A stretch of DNA of 64,000 nt from Panicum virgatum. Its lineage: Eukaryota > Streptophyta > Magnoliopsida > Poales > Poaceae. The notes beneath the pieces are model-generated. The model was not told the DNA's origin, ran no database searches, and saw only the letters and a list, made by a program, of their open reading frames with translations. Both the position numbers and the translations under genes were made by a program. Each line of letters starts with the position of its first letter. Position 1 is the stretch's first letter. This document shows positions 46,410-57,168 of the stretch, one piece after another. The stretch is from the NCBI RefSeq assembly GCF_016808335.1, contig NC_053142.1, positions 248,001 through 312,000 of the forward strand, given 5' to 3'.

Positions 46410-49339
46410 TGTTGAGAAATTAGACAAGATCCTGAATTTATTCCAAATATAAAACACTATCGGCAACTATACAAGAGTCGATATAAGAGCCGATATCGAT
46501 TACGTACCTATCGGCAGCTAGAGCCGATTTCGATTGCGAAGTGTCAACGTAGTGTTAACGCTGACGTAGATCAGATCAGTGTTGACGTAGACGATGGAGC
46601 CATGGTGCATAAGTTGATGAAGGAACCGCCGGCAGTGACTCCCCGCAGCAGCTGAAGAACATGGACGACCCGTGGCGAAGAGATTGAGCAGTGGCGCAGA
46701 GCGCTTCCTAAAAACCTTATTCGCCCACTCCCGGTGCAGGATCTTGAAGGCGAAGGGTTCCGGAGACCTGATCTCCCGATAGCCGGTGCACACCGGTGCT
46801 CAGGATGGAGATGACTATGAAAGCGGCGCAATATCAAGGTGGCAAAACCCTAACTCGAATTGATCTGTTTTTGGTAGAGGCCAGCAGGCTGTTTATATAG
46901 TGGTCTGGGGTCTCCTCGATCTCGTGTCGCGAACACGATCTAAACTGATAAGGACTCCAAACCGATAGGGACTCTATAACCCTAGCTTGTCGGCCAAGAC
47001 ACCGAAAAATAGAACAGCAAAAGGAAACTGCAACTTCAATCGGCAGATTTGCCGATATGCCCATGAATGTTCCCGATCAGCAAAATTTTGATCGGCAAAA
47101 TTTTGCCGATACAAGGCAAGGAACCGGATCCGAATTTCGACGGACCATTCACGCGGGTGCCGCGCGCCCTTTGCCCCAATCCCCAGCATGGCCCGGTGAG
47201 GCGAGGCGAGCGAGCGCGCACATGTGGACTCCTTTTTCTTCCCCTCTCATCCATGACTTAGTGAGTGAGATGCCTCTCCACTTTTAAGTAGATGAAACTC
47301 CCCTTTCACTAGCAAGATGGGACTAAAAGTTTCCACTATCCCCTTTGCTCACAAATGGGCCTTTGAGGTCTCATGAAATGGGCTTGACCCATATATTCCA
47401 ACAATCCCCCACCAGATCTCAAATGCCCAATTAGAGTTTTGCCAATACTTGATACTGTTTAATATATCAACATTTCATTGGAGACGGTTAAGTTGAGTTT
47501 CCACCTAGAACTCCAAGCTACGTCTATCTACATCTTGAACAATGGACCCTTGAATTGCAAGTTTTGTGCGAACAGGTTTCACCCAAAGCCCTAACTGATA
47601 CCTGGCTGCCAGTAGCCCTCTCCGTCGGTGGAGCATATGCATCATACTCCATGGTCATCACCCAAGTCTCATAGACTACGACATTGGACAGTCGGCTCAT
47701 ATAGGTGTGTTCTTTCAAGAATGCTCTGTGGGACAACATCTTCGCTAGTTAAATCCAATAGAAACCCATTAAGGCACAATGCCAGCCTACCTCACAGATA
47801 TCTGAGAGTACTGCATCTTCACTTAGAGAGGGTTTCAAGAATTACTCTCCTCAGTTCGCCCATAGCTTGTTTTTACCCAAGATCTAATTCACGAGATCTC
47901 CGATCACATAGACTGAGTTACCACTATGTCAACTTATACGGGTTTCATACCCATCTCCCTCGATGCAATTTCTATCACATTTCGTGATAGTCCCTTGGTG
48001 AATGGATCTGCTAGATTTTTGTCTGTTTGAATATAACACATACTAATCACTCCGGTGTTTCTCATTTTTCTGACAGACTTCAGCCGCCTTTTAATATGTC
48101 TCGATGACTTCGCATTATCCTTAGCGCTAGTGACCTTCACAATTACAGTTTGATTGTCACAATTCATAAGGATAGCCGGTATTGGTTTCTCAACCACCGG
48201 TAAATCGAGCAACAGCTCACGTAGCCAATCTGCATCTAAAGTGGCTGTGTCTAGAGCAGTGAGCTCTGCCTCCATGGTTAACCTCATCAATATGGTCTAT
48301 TTACATGACCTCCATGACACCGCACCACCACCAAAGGTAAACACATGCCCACTGGTAGCATAGAGCTCATCTAGATCAGATATCCAGTTCGCATCACTAT
48401 ATCCCTCAAGCACTGCGGGATGCCTTGAATAGTGAATCCCATAACTCATTGTACCCTTTAAATAGCACATAACCCTTTCAAGTGCATGCCAATGATCTGA
48501 ACCTGGGTATGATATAAACCTGCTCAATTTGCTTATAGCAAATGATATATCAGGTCTCATTGCACTAGATAGATACATGAGCGAACCGATAATCTGAGAA
48601 TATCTTAATTGGTCTATACCAATTCTCTTATTCTTTCTCAATGTCACACTGGGATCGTAATTCATATCACTATATCCCTCAAGCACTACGGAATGCCCTG
48701 AATAGTGAATCCCATAACTCATTGTACCCTTTAAATAGCACATAACCCTTTCAAGTGCATTCCAATGATCTGAACCCGGGTTTGACATGAACCTGTTCAA
48801 TTTGCTTATAGCAAATGATATATCAGGTCTCGTTGCACTAGATAGATACATGAGCGAACCGATAATCTGAGAATATCTTAATTGGTCTATACCAATTCTC
48901 TTATTCTTTCTCAATGTCACACTGGGATCGTAAGGTGTGGGTGAAGACTCACAATTTGTATAGCCAAAACGATTTAAGACCTTCTACACATAGTGAGAAG
49001 GTGAGAGAGTAATCCCACTTTCATCCTTCGTAAGCTTGATGTTGAGAATTACATCAACTTATCCCAGATCTTTCGTATCAAATTTCTCTGATAAGAAAAA
49101 CTTGACCTCATTGATCACATCAATGCTTGACCTCATTGATCACATCAATGCGCGCGCGTGTGGACTCCTTTATCTTCCCCTCTCATCCATGACTTAGTGA
49201 GTGAGATGCCTCTCCACTTTTAAGTAGATGAAACTCCCCTTTCATTAGCAAGGTGGGACTAAAAGTTTCCACCATCCCCTTTGCTCACAAATAGGCCTTT
49301 GAGGTCCCATGGAATGGGCTTGATCCATATATTCCAACA
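46410..49339 (-). mobile_element. Ty1/copia element, internally deleted, with target-site duplication
   Basis: Bounded by ATCTT at 46405-46409 and 49340-49344. The 3' LTR is 46410-47403 (994 bp, minus-strand TGTTGG...CTCAACA) with a TATA box near 46890. A purine tract lies just inside. Only the last 193 bp of a 5' LTR remain (about 49147-49339). Gag, protease, integrase and most of the reverse transcriptase are missing. Both TSDs are present, so this is the original insertion site, and the left-copy version is derived. Confidence 0.87.
47932..48935 (-). pseudogene. copia reverse transcriptase end and RNase H, with tandem duplication
   Basis: Minus-strand reading gives RT C-terminal motifs (YSQIIGSLMYLSSATRPDIS, FAISKLNRF, CYLKGT) twice in the same frame, then RNase H (EAELTALDTAT, ILMNCDNQT, SSRHIKRR, ADPFTKGLS). 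The duplicated unit is 273 bp (91 codons). A break separates RT and RNase H near 48290. The catalytic RT motifs upstream are gone. Confidence 0.85.
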
Positions 49340-49346
49340 ATCTTTT

Positions 49347-52300
49347 TGTAACACCCTATTTTAACCGCCTTTTCAAAATTTACAAAATAAAATTTTGAAT
49401 TTTCAAAGTTCAAATAAAATTTTGCTCAAACCTCAGTGGTTTTAAATCTTTCTTTAAAATAAAACCTTTCAAAAAGGTTTCCAAAAGGTTTTGAGTACCC
49501 CTCTAGGTTGTAGCGATCTGTATAAATTTTGTTGTTCAAGTTTGCGCCCCAAACATTTCAAATTCCATTCAAATTTGAATCCAAACTCCTTTTGAAAATT
49601 GTTCAAACCTTTAAACCCTGAATCGGGCCGCCCTTACCTTTTTCTCCCGCACATCCCAGCGCAGCCTGCGCTCCTCCCCGGCCCGACCCGCCTCCCCCTC
49701 TTCCCCCCTGGGCCGCCTGCCGGCCCAGCCCCGCGCGTGCGCGCCTCCGGTGGCCCGCGCTCGCACAAAGCCGCCACCACCGCTTCCCGGACGCGCCCTA
49801 CCCTCCTCCTTCTTCCTCCAGCCGGCCCCTACCCGCACCCGCGCCATGTGGCCGGTGAAGCCCGAGCTCGCCCCGCCCGCCTCGCTCAGCCCCCACTTCG
49901 CACCCCCGGCCCCTACCCAGCTCGAACCTTGCGCCCTCTCCTTCTCTGCCTTGCGCCCGACCCCTACCGCCACAGCCATTGTCGGTCTAGGAAGCTTCCC
50001 GAGCTTCCTCGCCCGAACCGACTCCCCTCGGTGTATAAATGGAACCCCGGCATCGCAGAGCCTCTTTTCGCGACATCCAAGCCGCTCCAGCTCCCTCAAC
50101 CGAGCCCAATCGCGAGCACCACCATCTCCCCCACCTCCGGCCACCGCAGCTCCGCCGCACAATTGGATGCCGCAGACCCCCGCATTGCCCAAATTAGCGC
50201 ATCGGTGAGCTTCACCTCGACTCCCTCTTACCTCTAGGCTAGGTCCAGTGCTTTCTAGGATGCTCCCGGGGTCGGAACACCAGCTCTGGCGTGTCGCCGC
50301 CGCGCCCAGCTGGTGCTCCACCATGGCGGAGGTCACTGGTGCACCACAGCCCCGCGCGTATGGCCTGCTTGGCTTTGCCATGCCTCGCGCGTGCTAACAC
50401 ACCCGGTCACACTTGGAATCGCGCTCGCACGTGACTCCGGCGAGCCCGACCGCTGCAAAGCTACCCCCACCGCTGCGCACATCACACCACTATGACACAG
50501 CCCGCGCGGATCCCCTACCTGGGTTCGCCTTTGCTCGCGCTTGCTCCCCGACCGTTTGGCACCCACGAACCAACACCGACGCGCCCCGAACGGCCTACGC
50601 CGCCGAGCCCCGCCGCGTCGAGCCACCGCTGCCCTCGCCCGCACTGCCCAGAGCCTCGCCATGCCCCACCCTTAGCCCAGGAGGGTTACACATGTCGCGC
50701 TGAACCTCCCAGACCCAAGCCCAAGCCGATTTGACCCCCGGAGCATCGAGATTGGTGAACTCCGGCGAGCCCCCGCCGAGCGCCGCCGCGGGGAAGAGCC
50801 CCGGCGACCGAGCGCCGCCGCCCTCGCGCCCGGAAATGATCCCAGCCGTCCAATCCAGAACGGACGCACACGATTAGAAGATACCGGTTCGCCTGGGAAA
50901 TTTTGCTAAAGAGCCCCTGAACTTTTAGAAATCAACCCGCAGTCCAACGCAGTTCAAAAATATTAATAAAAAAGCCTTTGATTTTACGGTTTAAACCCTG
51001 TAGTTTTAAAATTTAGAACCCGCCGTCCCTAGGGCGAGTTTTCACAAGTAGACCCCCCGGAAGTTTAGTTTTCTCACATTTTAGTCCATGGTTTTTGCAA
51101 AAAGGCCCCTGGACCGAGGATATTCTATGGAATATTCTCTGGTTTCACTTTTTCTAGGATTTAAAACTTCCACAAGCTATAACTTTCTCGTTTTTCATCC
51201 AAATTTGACGATTCTTGTTCCTAAAATTTTCTAAAATTGAGATCTACGCAACCATTCCAAATTTGCTCAAAACAAAGTTTATTTCCAAATGTTGCTCGTT
51301 TGTTTGTTGCATTTAAGCGCGATCGTTCGAGCCGTTAGTGATGTTTCAATGTTCGTGTGTAGGTTCGAACGACGCTGCATTCGACAACGACCCCAAACAC
51401 CTGGATTACGAGGAAGAACCCGTTGAAGAATTTGAAGGCAAGTCCTATCGCCCCTCCTTGATCATATTGAACCCAGAAATTTTGCAAACATAAAATATGA
51501 CCAACATTTAAGCCGGACTTTCATTTTATGCATGATGTGGTAATTTAAATGTTTTCTCGAGGATAGTGCTTACCCAAATTTGTTAATTAAACCCATCCTT
51601 GTGCTTTGAGCACCCTGATCCCTTGATAACCCTAGGTTAAATTTATTATTTCAAATGCTTAAGCTAGGTGCTTCGCTAATGAAAAACTTTCAAAACAATA
51701 TTTTCTCGCGTGAGTTCATGAATGGTTTAAAAACTGTTTTGAGCTGGGAAAGACATGACTATGTACCTACTTTGTACATATGCTACGGAGAGTCTGCCCT
51801 AGCATATAAGGATTGTCGTTGTGGTTTTCACCTAGTATTTCTTTCGTGCAACCACATGTCCGACCTAGGACGGATTTGGTCACGAACCCATAGGCTTAGA
51901 GCCGCAATTCACCTGGAGCAGAGTGCAACAGACACTAGGAGCGGACCCAGGACCTGTGTGGCGTACCGGAGTCCCGGGACCTGTGTGGCGTACCGTGTTG
52001 TGAATGAAATTAAATATCCTCCTATAGCTGTGTGCTATATTGGGCCCCAGGTTGTTCCGTGGTGGTTGTGGGCTATATGTTCTATGCGTGTGCGAGATCA
52101 AGTTGTGCTTGACGTAACTCAAGTACATCATGTGGGTAAAGTGTACAAACTCTGCAGAGATAAAATCTATCCGGATAGCCGTGCCTGCAGTCTCAGGCAT
52201 GCTATAGTGGAGTCACAGTGATTAGGATTTCAAGAGTTTCTGTGCATGTATGTTAATTGGGAAAGATGCCCGAACTCGGTTATCGAGATGTGGGGCAAAG

Positions 52301-52868
52301 CTATGTGGGAATGCCAAAGTGTGGTAGTGTGCTTTTAAGTACGGGAACTGGCCAAACCCTTATAATGGAATATACTCTTTTCGTACCTTTTTCTTTCCAA
52401 AAAGAAATTTAGCAAAATCACACTCATGCATCAAAAGCTGCATTTCCGCAAAATAAACCCAGGGCCCTCCCTTGCCTTACCCTATGCATTTAAATAAACC
52501 TTTGTTTAAAAGATAGGGCTTGCTGAGTACATTACATACTCAACCCAACCGATATCATGTTTTTCAGCAGAAGAAGCAGAAGGCGACTTCGACGTAGATG
52601 AAGATGTGTAGTTAGGGTTTCGCCTGCACCCAAACTTTTGCCTTTGGTTTCGGGTGACCGCTTAGTTCTTCTGCCATGTAATAAGTGTAATAAGTTACGG
52701 CCTGCGAGCCGTTATGTAAGAACCATATAAAGGTTTGTGTAAGACTCTGTTATATGTAATGTATGCGATGTCAGGCTTTTGTACCATTTCTGTTTATCTA
52801 TGCGTATCAGCTACTAATCCAGGGACTGATACGGTAAGCAAAGTGGATCTCGGAAATGGGGTCCGACA
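49347..52868 (+). mobile_element. Large solo gypsy LTR, about 3.5 kb
   Basis: Starts TGTAACACCC and ends GGGGTCCGACA. It is flanked by CTTTT (49342-49346) and CTTTA (52869-52873), a 5-bp target duplication with one mismatch. A TATA box (TATAAAT, near 50034) follows a GC-rich stretch whose open frames on both strands show no domain. No gag or pol lies between the borders. It sits directly beside the copia element in the part missing from the left copy. Confidence 0.7.
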
Positions 52869-52873
52869 CTTTA

Positions 52874-53826
52874 CAAGCTCTTTGGTCAAAATAAATTCAT
52901 ATAGGCAGCAAAGTAAATTAAACCACATATGTATCTCACTTTAACAAGACGATTGAATTCCTGCCAGAGAGAAACTGGGTAAGCTCACTGATTACCTTTT
53001 TTTTGTTGACTTGACACTAGCCAGTCTTACAATCAATACATATAACAGTACGTCCACACATGATCGAGTCTTGGGTCTTGGCCACTACATACTGCTATAG
53101 TGTAGTAGTATACTGTGCTTTCGTAGCTATTCTTTATCCAGCTGTTCCATCACCAATGCAACCACGAAAACGAAAACGCGGGGAAAGTTCCATGGTCAAA
53201 CACTCTGTATCTTATTACCACCAGTTCTAAAGTTAAACTGCGCGCTGTCGTAGTGCGCGTATGCAACTTCTTCTTTTTTCCCTGACTACTATCAAATTTT
53301 CTTTGCATTATATTTTTTCATTTCTATAAGACTAAACGTGTGGAAAGATCAACTATGGGCATGCGGGATATGAATGGAATTTTGGAAAAAATTGAACAGG
53401 ATGTAGAAAATTCCAACCCACGGCCGTTGGCTGGACATGGACAGGAAGAGCCCGTTCAACTTTTTATAAGATCATCCATCTTTTAATGAGAATAAATTTC
53501 TGAACCTTACTACCGACCAGCGCATGAACACAGATGGACGACGACCAATATGCATGATGCATGCTGCTCCCAACCCAGGCCATGCGTAGTAACGTACAGG
53601 ACTGATCGATGCCACTGAGAATCACACCTACACGATAGCATTACCTGCCTAAACACTAGTAATGTGACACGGTGTAAGCAACGTATACTTTCCTGGAAAC
53701 ACACATAAACTCATCTCACTCCCACGTGGCCGCAATCCATTGGCTGTGCAGGCCTGCCGCGACCCCGAGCGGTGGTCAACCAAGATAGGCACACACACCC
53801 ATTGGCCATTGCGTGCACGATCACCA
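52874..53826. other. Upstream region of zinc-finger gene 2
   Basis: No recognised gene or transposon. Likely promoter DNA of the gene at 53997. Confidence 0.4.
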
Positions 53827-53835
53827 CTATAAATA
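53827..53835 (+). promoter_or_regulatory. TATA box of zinc-finger gene 2
   Basis: CTATAAATA lies 162 bp before the ATG at 53997 in otherwise non-repetitive DNA. Confidence 0.6.
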
Positions 53836-53996
53836 CCACCACTGCCTCTACATTACAACATTCGATAGCTCGCTTACCTGTCGAAAGTCCATCAACCGTC
53901 GTGGGTTACATACTACGCACGCACGTGTTAATATTGATCAAAGCTTAACGGCTGAGTATTGGTAATAACCACGGCGAGCACGTACATACGTGAACC

Positions 53997-54461
53997 ATGG
54001 ACGACGACGTCGAGTCCGATGCAAGGCCGGCGAGCACAAACGGCCTCTTCCTGCTGCTCTCGCTGTTCCTCTTGCCGACGAGCAAGGCGGTGATCGCCAA
54101 GGGCGGCGGTTTGCACCACCACCACCACCACCGGCGCCGGGCGGGGGTGGTCGACGGCGGCGCGTTCCGGTGCCGGACCGGCTGGGCGTGCGCCGATGGT
54201 CTCGACCTCCTGCTCGGCGTGCGCCCCGGCAAGGGCGCCGCCGCCAGCGACGTGCACCGGTGCCACGCCTGCGGCATCGTGTTCCCAACGGGGCAGGCGC
54301 TCGGCGGCCACATGCGCAGGCACAGGGCAGCGTTCGACGCCGCTGCACGGGAGGGCACCACGAAGCCGGTGCCGGTGGTCGTGTCCGCTGAGTCGTCGTC
54401 GGAGGAAGTTGATGATGACGCCGGCCACTTGTCTAGTAGCAACTTGATCCACTTCATATGA
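53997..54461 (+). CDS. C2H2 zinc-finger protein with one intact finger
   Basis: Intronless, 154 codons, start MDDDVESDA. An N-terminal hydrophobic leucine stretch (GLFLLLSLFLL, about 16-26) resembles the LxLxL box near the N-terminus of ZAT proteins. A histidine run is at about 40-45. Where finger 1 is expected (FRCRTGWACADGLDLLLG, about 57-74) the second cysteine, the ALGGH helix and both zinc-binding histidines are gone. Finger 2 is complete (about 88-110, C-x2-C, QALGGHMRRH). The C-terminus is acidic and serine-rich. The gene is absent from the left copy of the segmental duplication. It is likely a nuclear DNA-binding protein of reduced specificity, or an early-stage pseudogene; the open frame itself is undamaged. 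Confidence 0.8.
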   Translation: MDDDVESDARPASTNGLFLLLSLFLLPTSKAVIAKGGGLHHHHHHRRRAGVVDGGAFRCRTGWACADGLDLLLGVRPGKGAAASDVHRCHACGIVFPTGQALGGHMRRHRAAFDAAAREGTTKPVPVVVSAESSSEEVDDDAGHLSSSNLIHFI

Positions 54462-55670
54462 TCGAGACATCCCTCGGCTGTCAACAAGTTTGGTTTGGAG
54501 TGGTTACGTTGATATACACACACACCGCGCGTCCTCATGTTCATTACATAATGCAAAGGCACGTCATTACGATTTCATTTGATATTTGTAAAAAAGGTTA
54601 TTATTACAAGGAATAACAAGTATTTGGTTTGGATTATTATTATACGGGAAGGTGCCACCGTAATACCAGTATTATGTCGCTAGGCGCTAGTGGCCAATAT
54701 ATACTACTGGTCGTTTATTTTTCTCACATAAATTCGTCGGCCAGCCCATGACAATAAAGCTAAATTCGACAGTTTTTCCTAATTTCAATGGTATTTGACC
54801 CATGAATTTTTGCATTGTTGCTGTAAGGTCCAATGTCTGCTTCCATTATTCAAGTGGCGAGTCACGATATTGACTAGAGATGGAAACAAAACACAAATCT
54901 TGAAAATGAAGATCCGTTTGTATGCTAGAGTCGTCATGTGGAGACTAGGTTATATTGAGGACCTTTTGTGATTACACGGCGCACGCACACGGTCCTATAT
55001 GGATTCTCCTAAGTCATGTGTATCCACTCCCTCTATTCCAGTAAACCATGGGGCAAAAATGTAGCGATATTTCTAACCCCACATAAATATAGTACAAATG
55101 TCTGCAGCGGAGGCCTAATTAATCTTATTTTGGTATGTCAGAATGCATCAAAAAAGAACACTTGCAATAGAGAATTATTGCGATATGAAGAATTGCCTAT
55201 GGATGCCAATCTACCACTTCCATCACTTACCTTGCTACTTAATACTAGTTCTGACAATGTTTGGCCCAGCTCCATAGTGTGATTGTGGGAAATAACACAA
55301 CAGTTAACTCTTAATTACTCTAATTGCGTAGGATTGTTTATCTGAAATGGTGAATTAAGTTGCTACGATCTAGAAAAATAGCTTTTATAGTTCACTTACC
55401 TCACTAGCCATATAATCACTTCATGCTAAGAATCAATTACAAGGGATGGAGCTTCCTAAACAGATAATTAGGACGCAACGACAAGTAACCAACGCTAAGC
55501 TATGTGGCATGCCCGTGCATTCGCAGCGGATAAAGCTCAGAAGGTGTTCGGACTCGGCTCAGGAGAGACAATCTCCCAGCTCCGTGTGTATTGGTCGTGA
55601 TTAGCCTTCTTGTCGGCTTTTTCTGACAACACATCTTCTAGCATGCCCAGTGGTACAGACAACAGCAACA
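54462..55670. other. Spacer downstream of zinc-finger gene 2
   Basis: An open frame of 88 codons lies at 55016-55282 but I recognise no family; it may be an exon relic. Nothing else is supported. The right edge (55670/55671) is the point where left-copy similarity resumes. Confidence 0.4.
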
Positions 55671-56955
55671 AAAGTTTGTTAGCAACCTTTTGACAACACC
55701 AAGTCACCGCTGCCTCCCTGAGAACCTCCTCTAGTTTCTCTAGTGATAGAGGAGCCTAGAAATCTACAACCCTTATATGAGTGCTCCCCCTTCCTCTCTG
55801 GTTCCGGTGGCATATGGCCAAGGCAACCATACACACTCTCTGAAACACTTGAAATTTCACGGTATCTTAATCTTAGTGCAACCCAATAATCTTGAAATGT
55901 TTGCCGGAGCAGCACTTGTAGAGACTAAGATACAAGTCAACTGTTGAGCTGCAGAGACATTCAACATTGTCGAGTTAGAGCAGAGTGTCAAAAATATTTT
56001 CGTGTGGGCACATGACTGTCTGTCTGAGTGCAAATTATTATGAATTCATTATTTTATGCCGATGTTTCTAGTGTACGTGCAACTCTAAAGACTAACTGTT
56101 TCCTTCTCTTCGAAGAGAAGGGCACATATTGCGTTATACTTACATATATATTATCTCTAGTTTTTTTATATGACGTGGAATAGTACAAATTTACACTGTT
56201 TGGCGTCATATAAAAAAAATCGAAGGGAGTATATAATAATGAAGAGAAGCAGATACACATGATGACTTTGAAAACACCCATGTCTTTTTCAGAATATACA
56301 TGTATATACATATACTGGAGTAGTCAGTACGTAGTGTGCTAGTACGTAGTTGTTGCTCTAACAAGCGACACAGCTAGCTTATTGATTGGTAGGGACTAGC
56401 TTGGGAGCAAGGCAGGGCGAGTTTCCATGAAACTTCGGAGACAACCGATCGATCGAGGTGTGTCACTGAATATATAGGAGTATACTTGGCTACCAAGTTC
56501 TGAGCAACTTCCATCCAGTGTGGTACACTACTTGATGGACGTGATTCTATTACTCCACGGTTGAGGAGAAGAAACAAGATAAGGATATGTGCCCGCGCAT
56601 CAGCACAAAATTGTGTTTGCTTTATTTAATTTGTCGAGCACGCACGACGGTTCGTTCTAATTACTTTTATTGGCATCAAATTAATATATCTACATGTTGG
56701 CTTATCTTCGTCGATCGCATCAAGAAGAAAAATATGTATTCTTTTAGCTTAGCTTCGCTTAGCTTAGCTTCTGTATGTGTAAGTCTTGTAGTGGACATTA
56801 TTATGTTACCAAGTAAATAATTTGCCGATGAGAGTATTTTTTTTCACTCTAGTGAATGCTAAAGTTTAACAATATATATTCATTAATTAATGATCAGTGA
56901 TCTTCGCATATCCTAGCACTACCGGATTTGCTGTGTCACGGCGAATCCGGTAGTG
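55671..56955. repeat. Second part of the right duplicate: spacer, MITE-like hairpin and CACTA foldback
   Basis: Matches 4462-5746. Contains the hairpin with arms 56161-56175 and 56204-56218, and the 39-bp CACTA-type foldback at 56917-56955. Confidence 0.85.
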
Positions 56956-57168
56956 GTGGCCGGAGAGGTCGGTCCAGTACTTGCCGTGGCCGAAGACACT
57001 GAAGAAGGAGATGATGACGGTGGTGTAGCAGCCCCTGTCGCAGGTCTTCCTCAGGCTGCCCTCGGCCTTGTTCCGGCCCCAGAAGATGACCACCTTGCCG
57101 GTCGGCTTCGCGGTTGCTGCTTGTTGTCCGGCGAGGACGACGTACGACGACTAGGAAGAGGAGTAGCA
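56956..57168 (-). pseudogene. GH18 class III chitinase-like fragment, copy 3
   Basis: Duplicate of 5747-5959, with the same two truncations: CACTA terminus at 57169 and foldback at 56955. The same motif block (FWGRNKAEGSL ... KYWTDLSGH) is readable. Confidence 0.8.

Noticed and set aside
49599..50720. Several 100-250 codon frames on both strands
   Set aside because: All lie inside the solo gypsy LTR, in its GC-rich part.
53928..54562. Minus-strand frames up to 205 codons opposite zinc-finger gene 2
   Set aside because: Antisense shadows; only the plus frame shows the C2H2 motif with TATA box and ATG.
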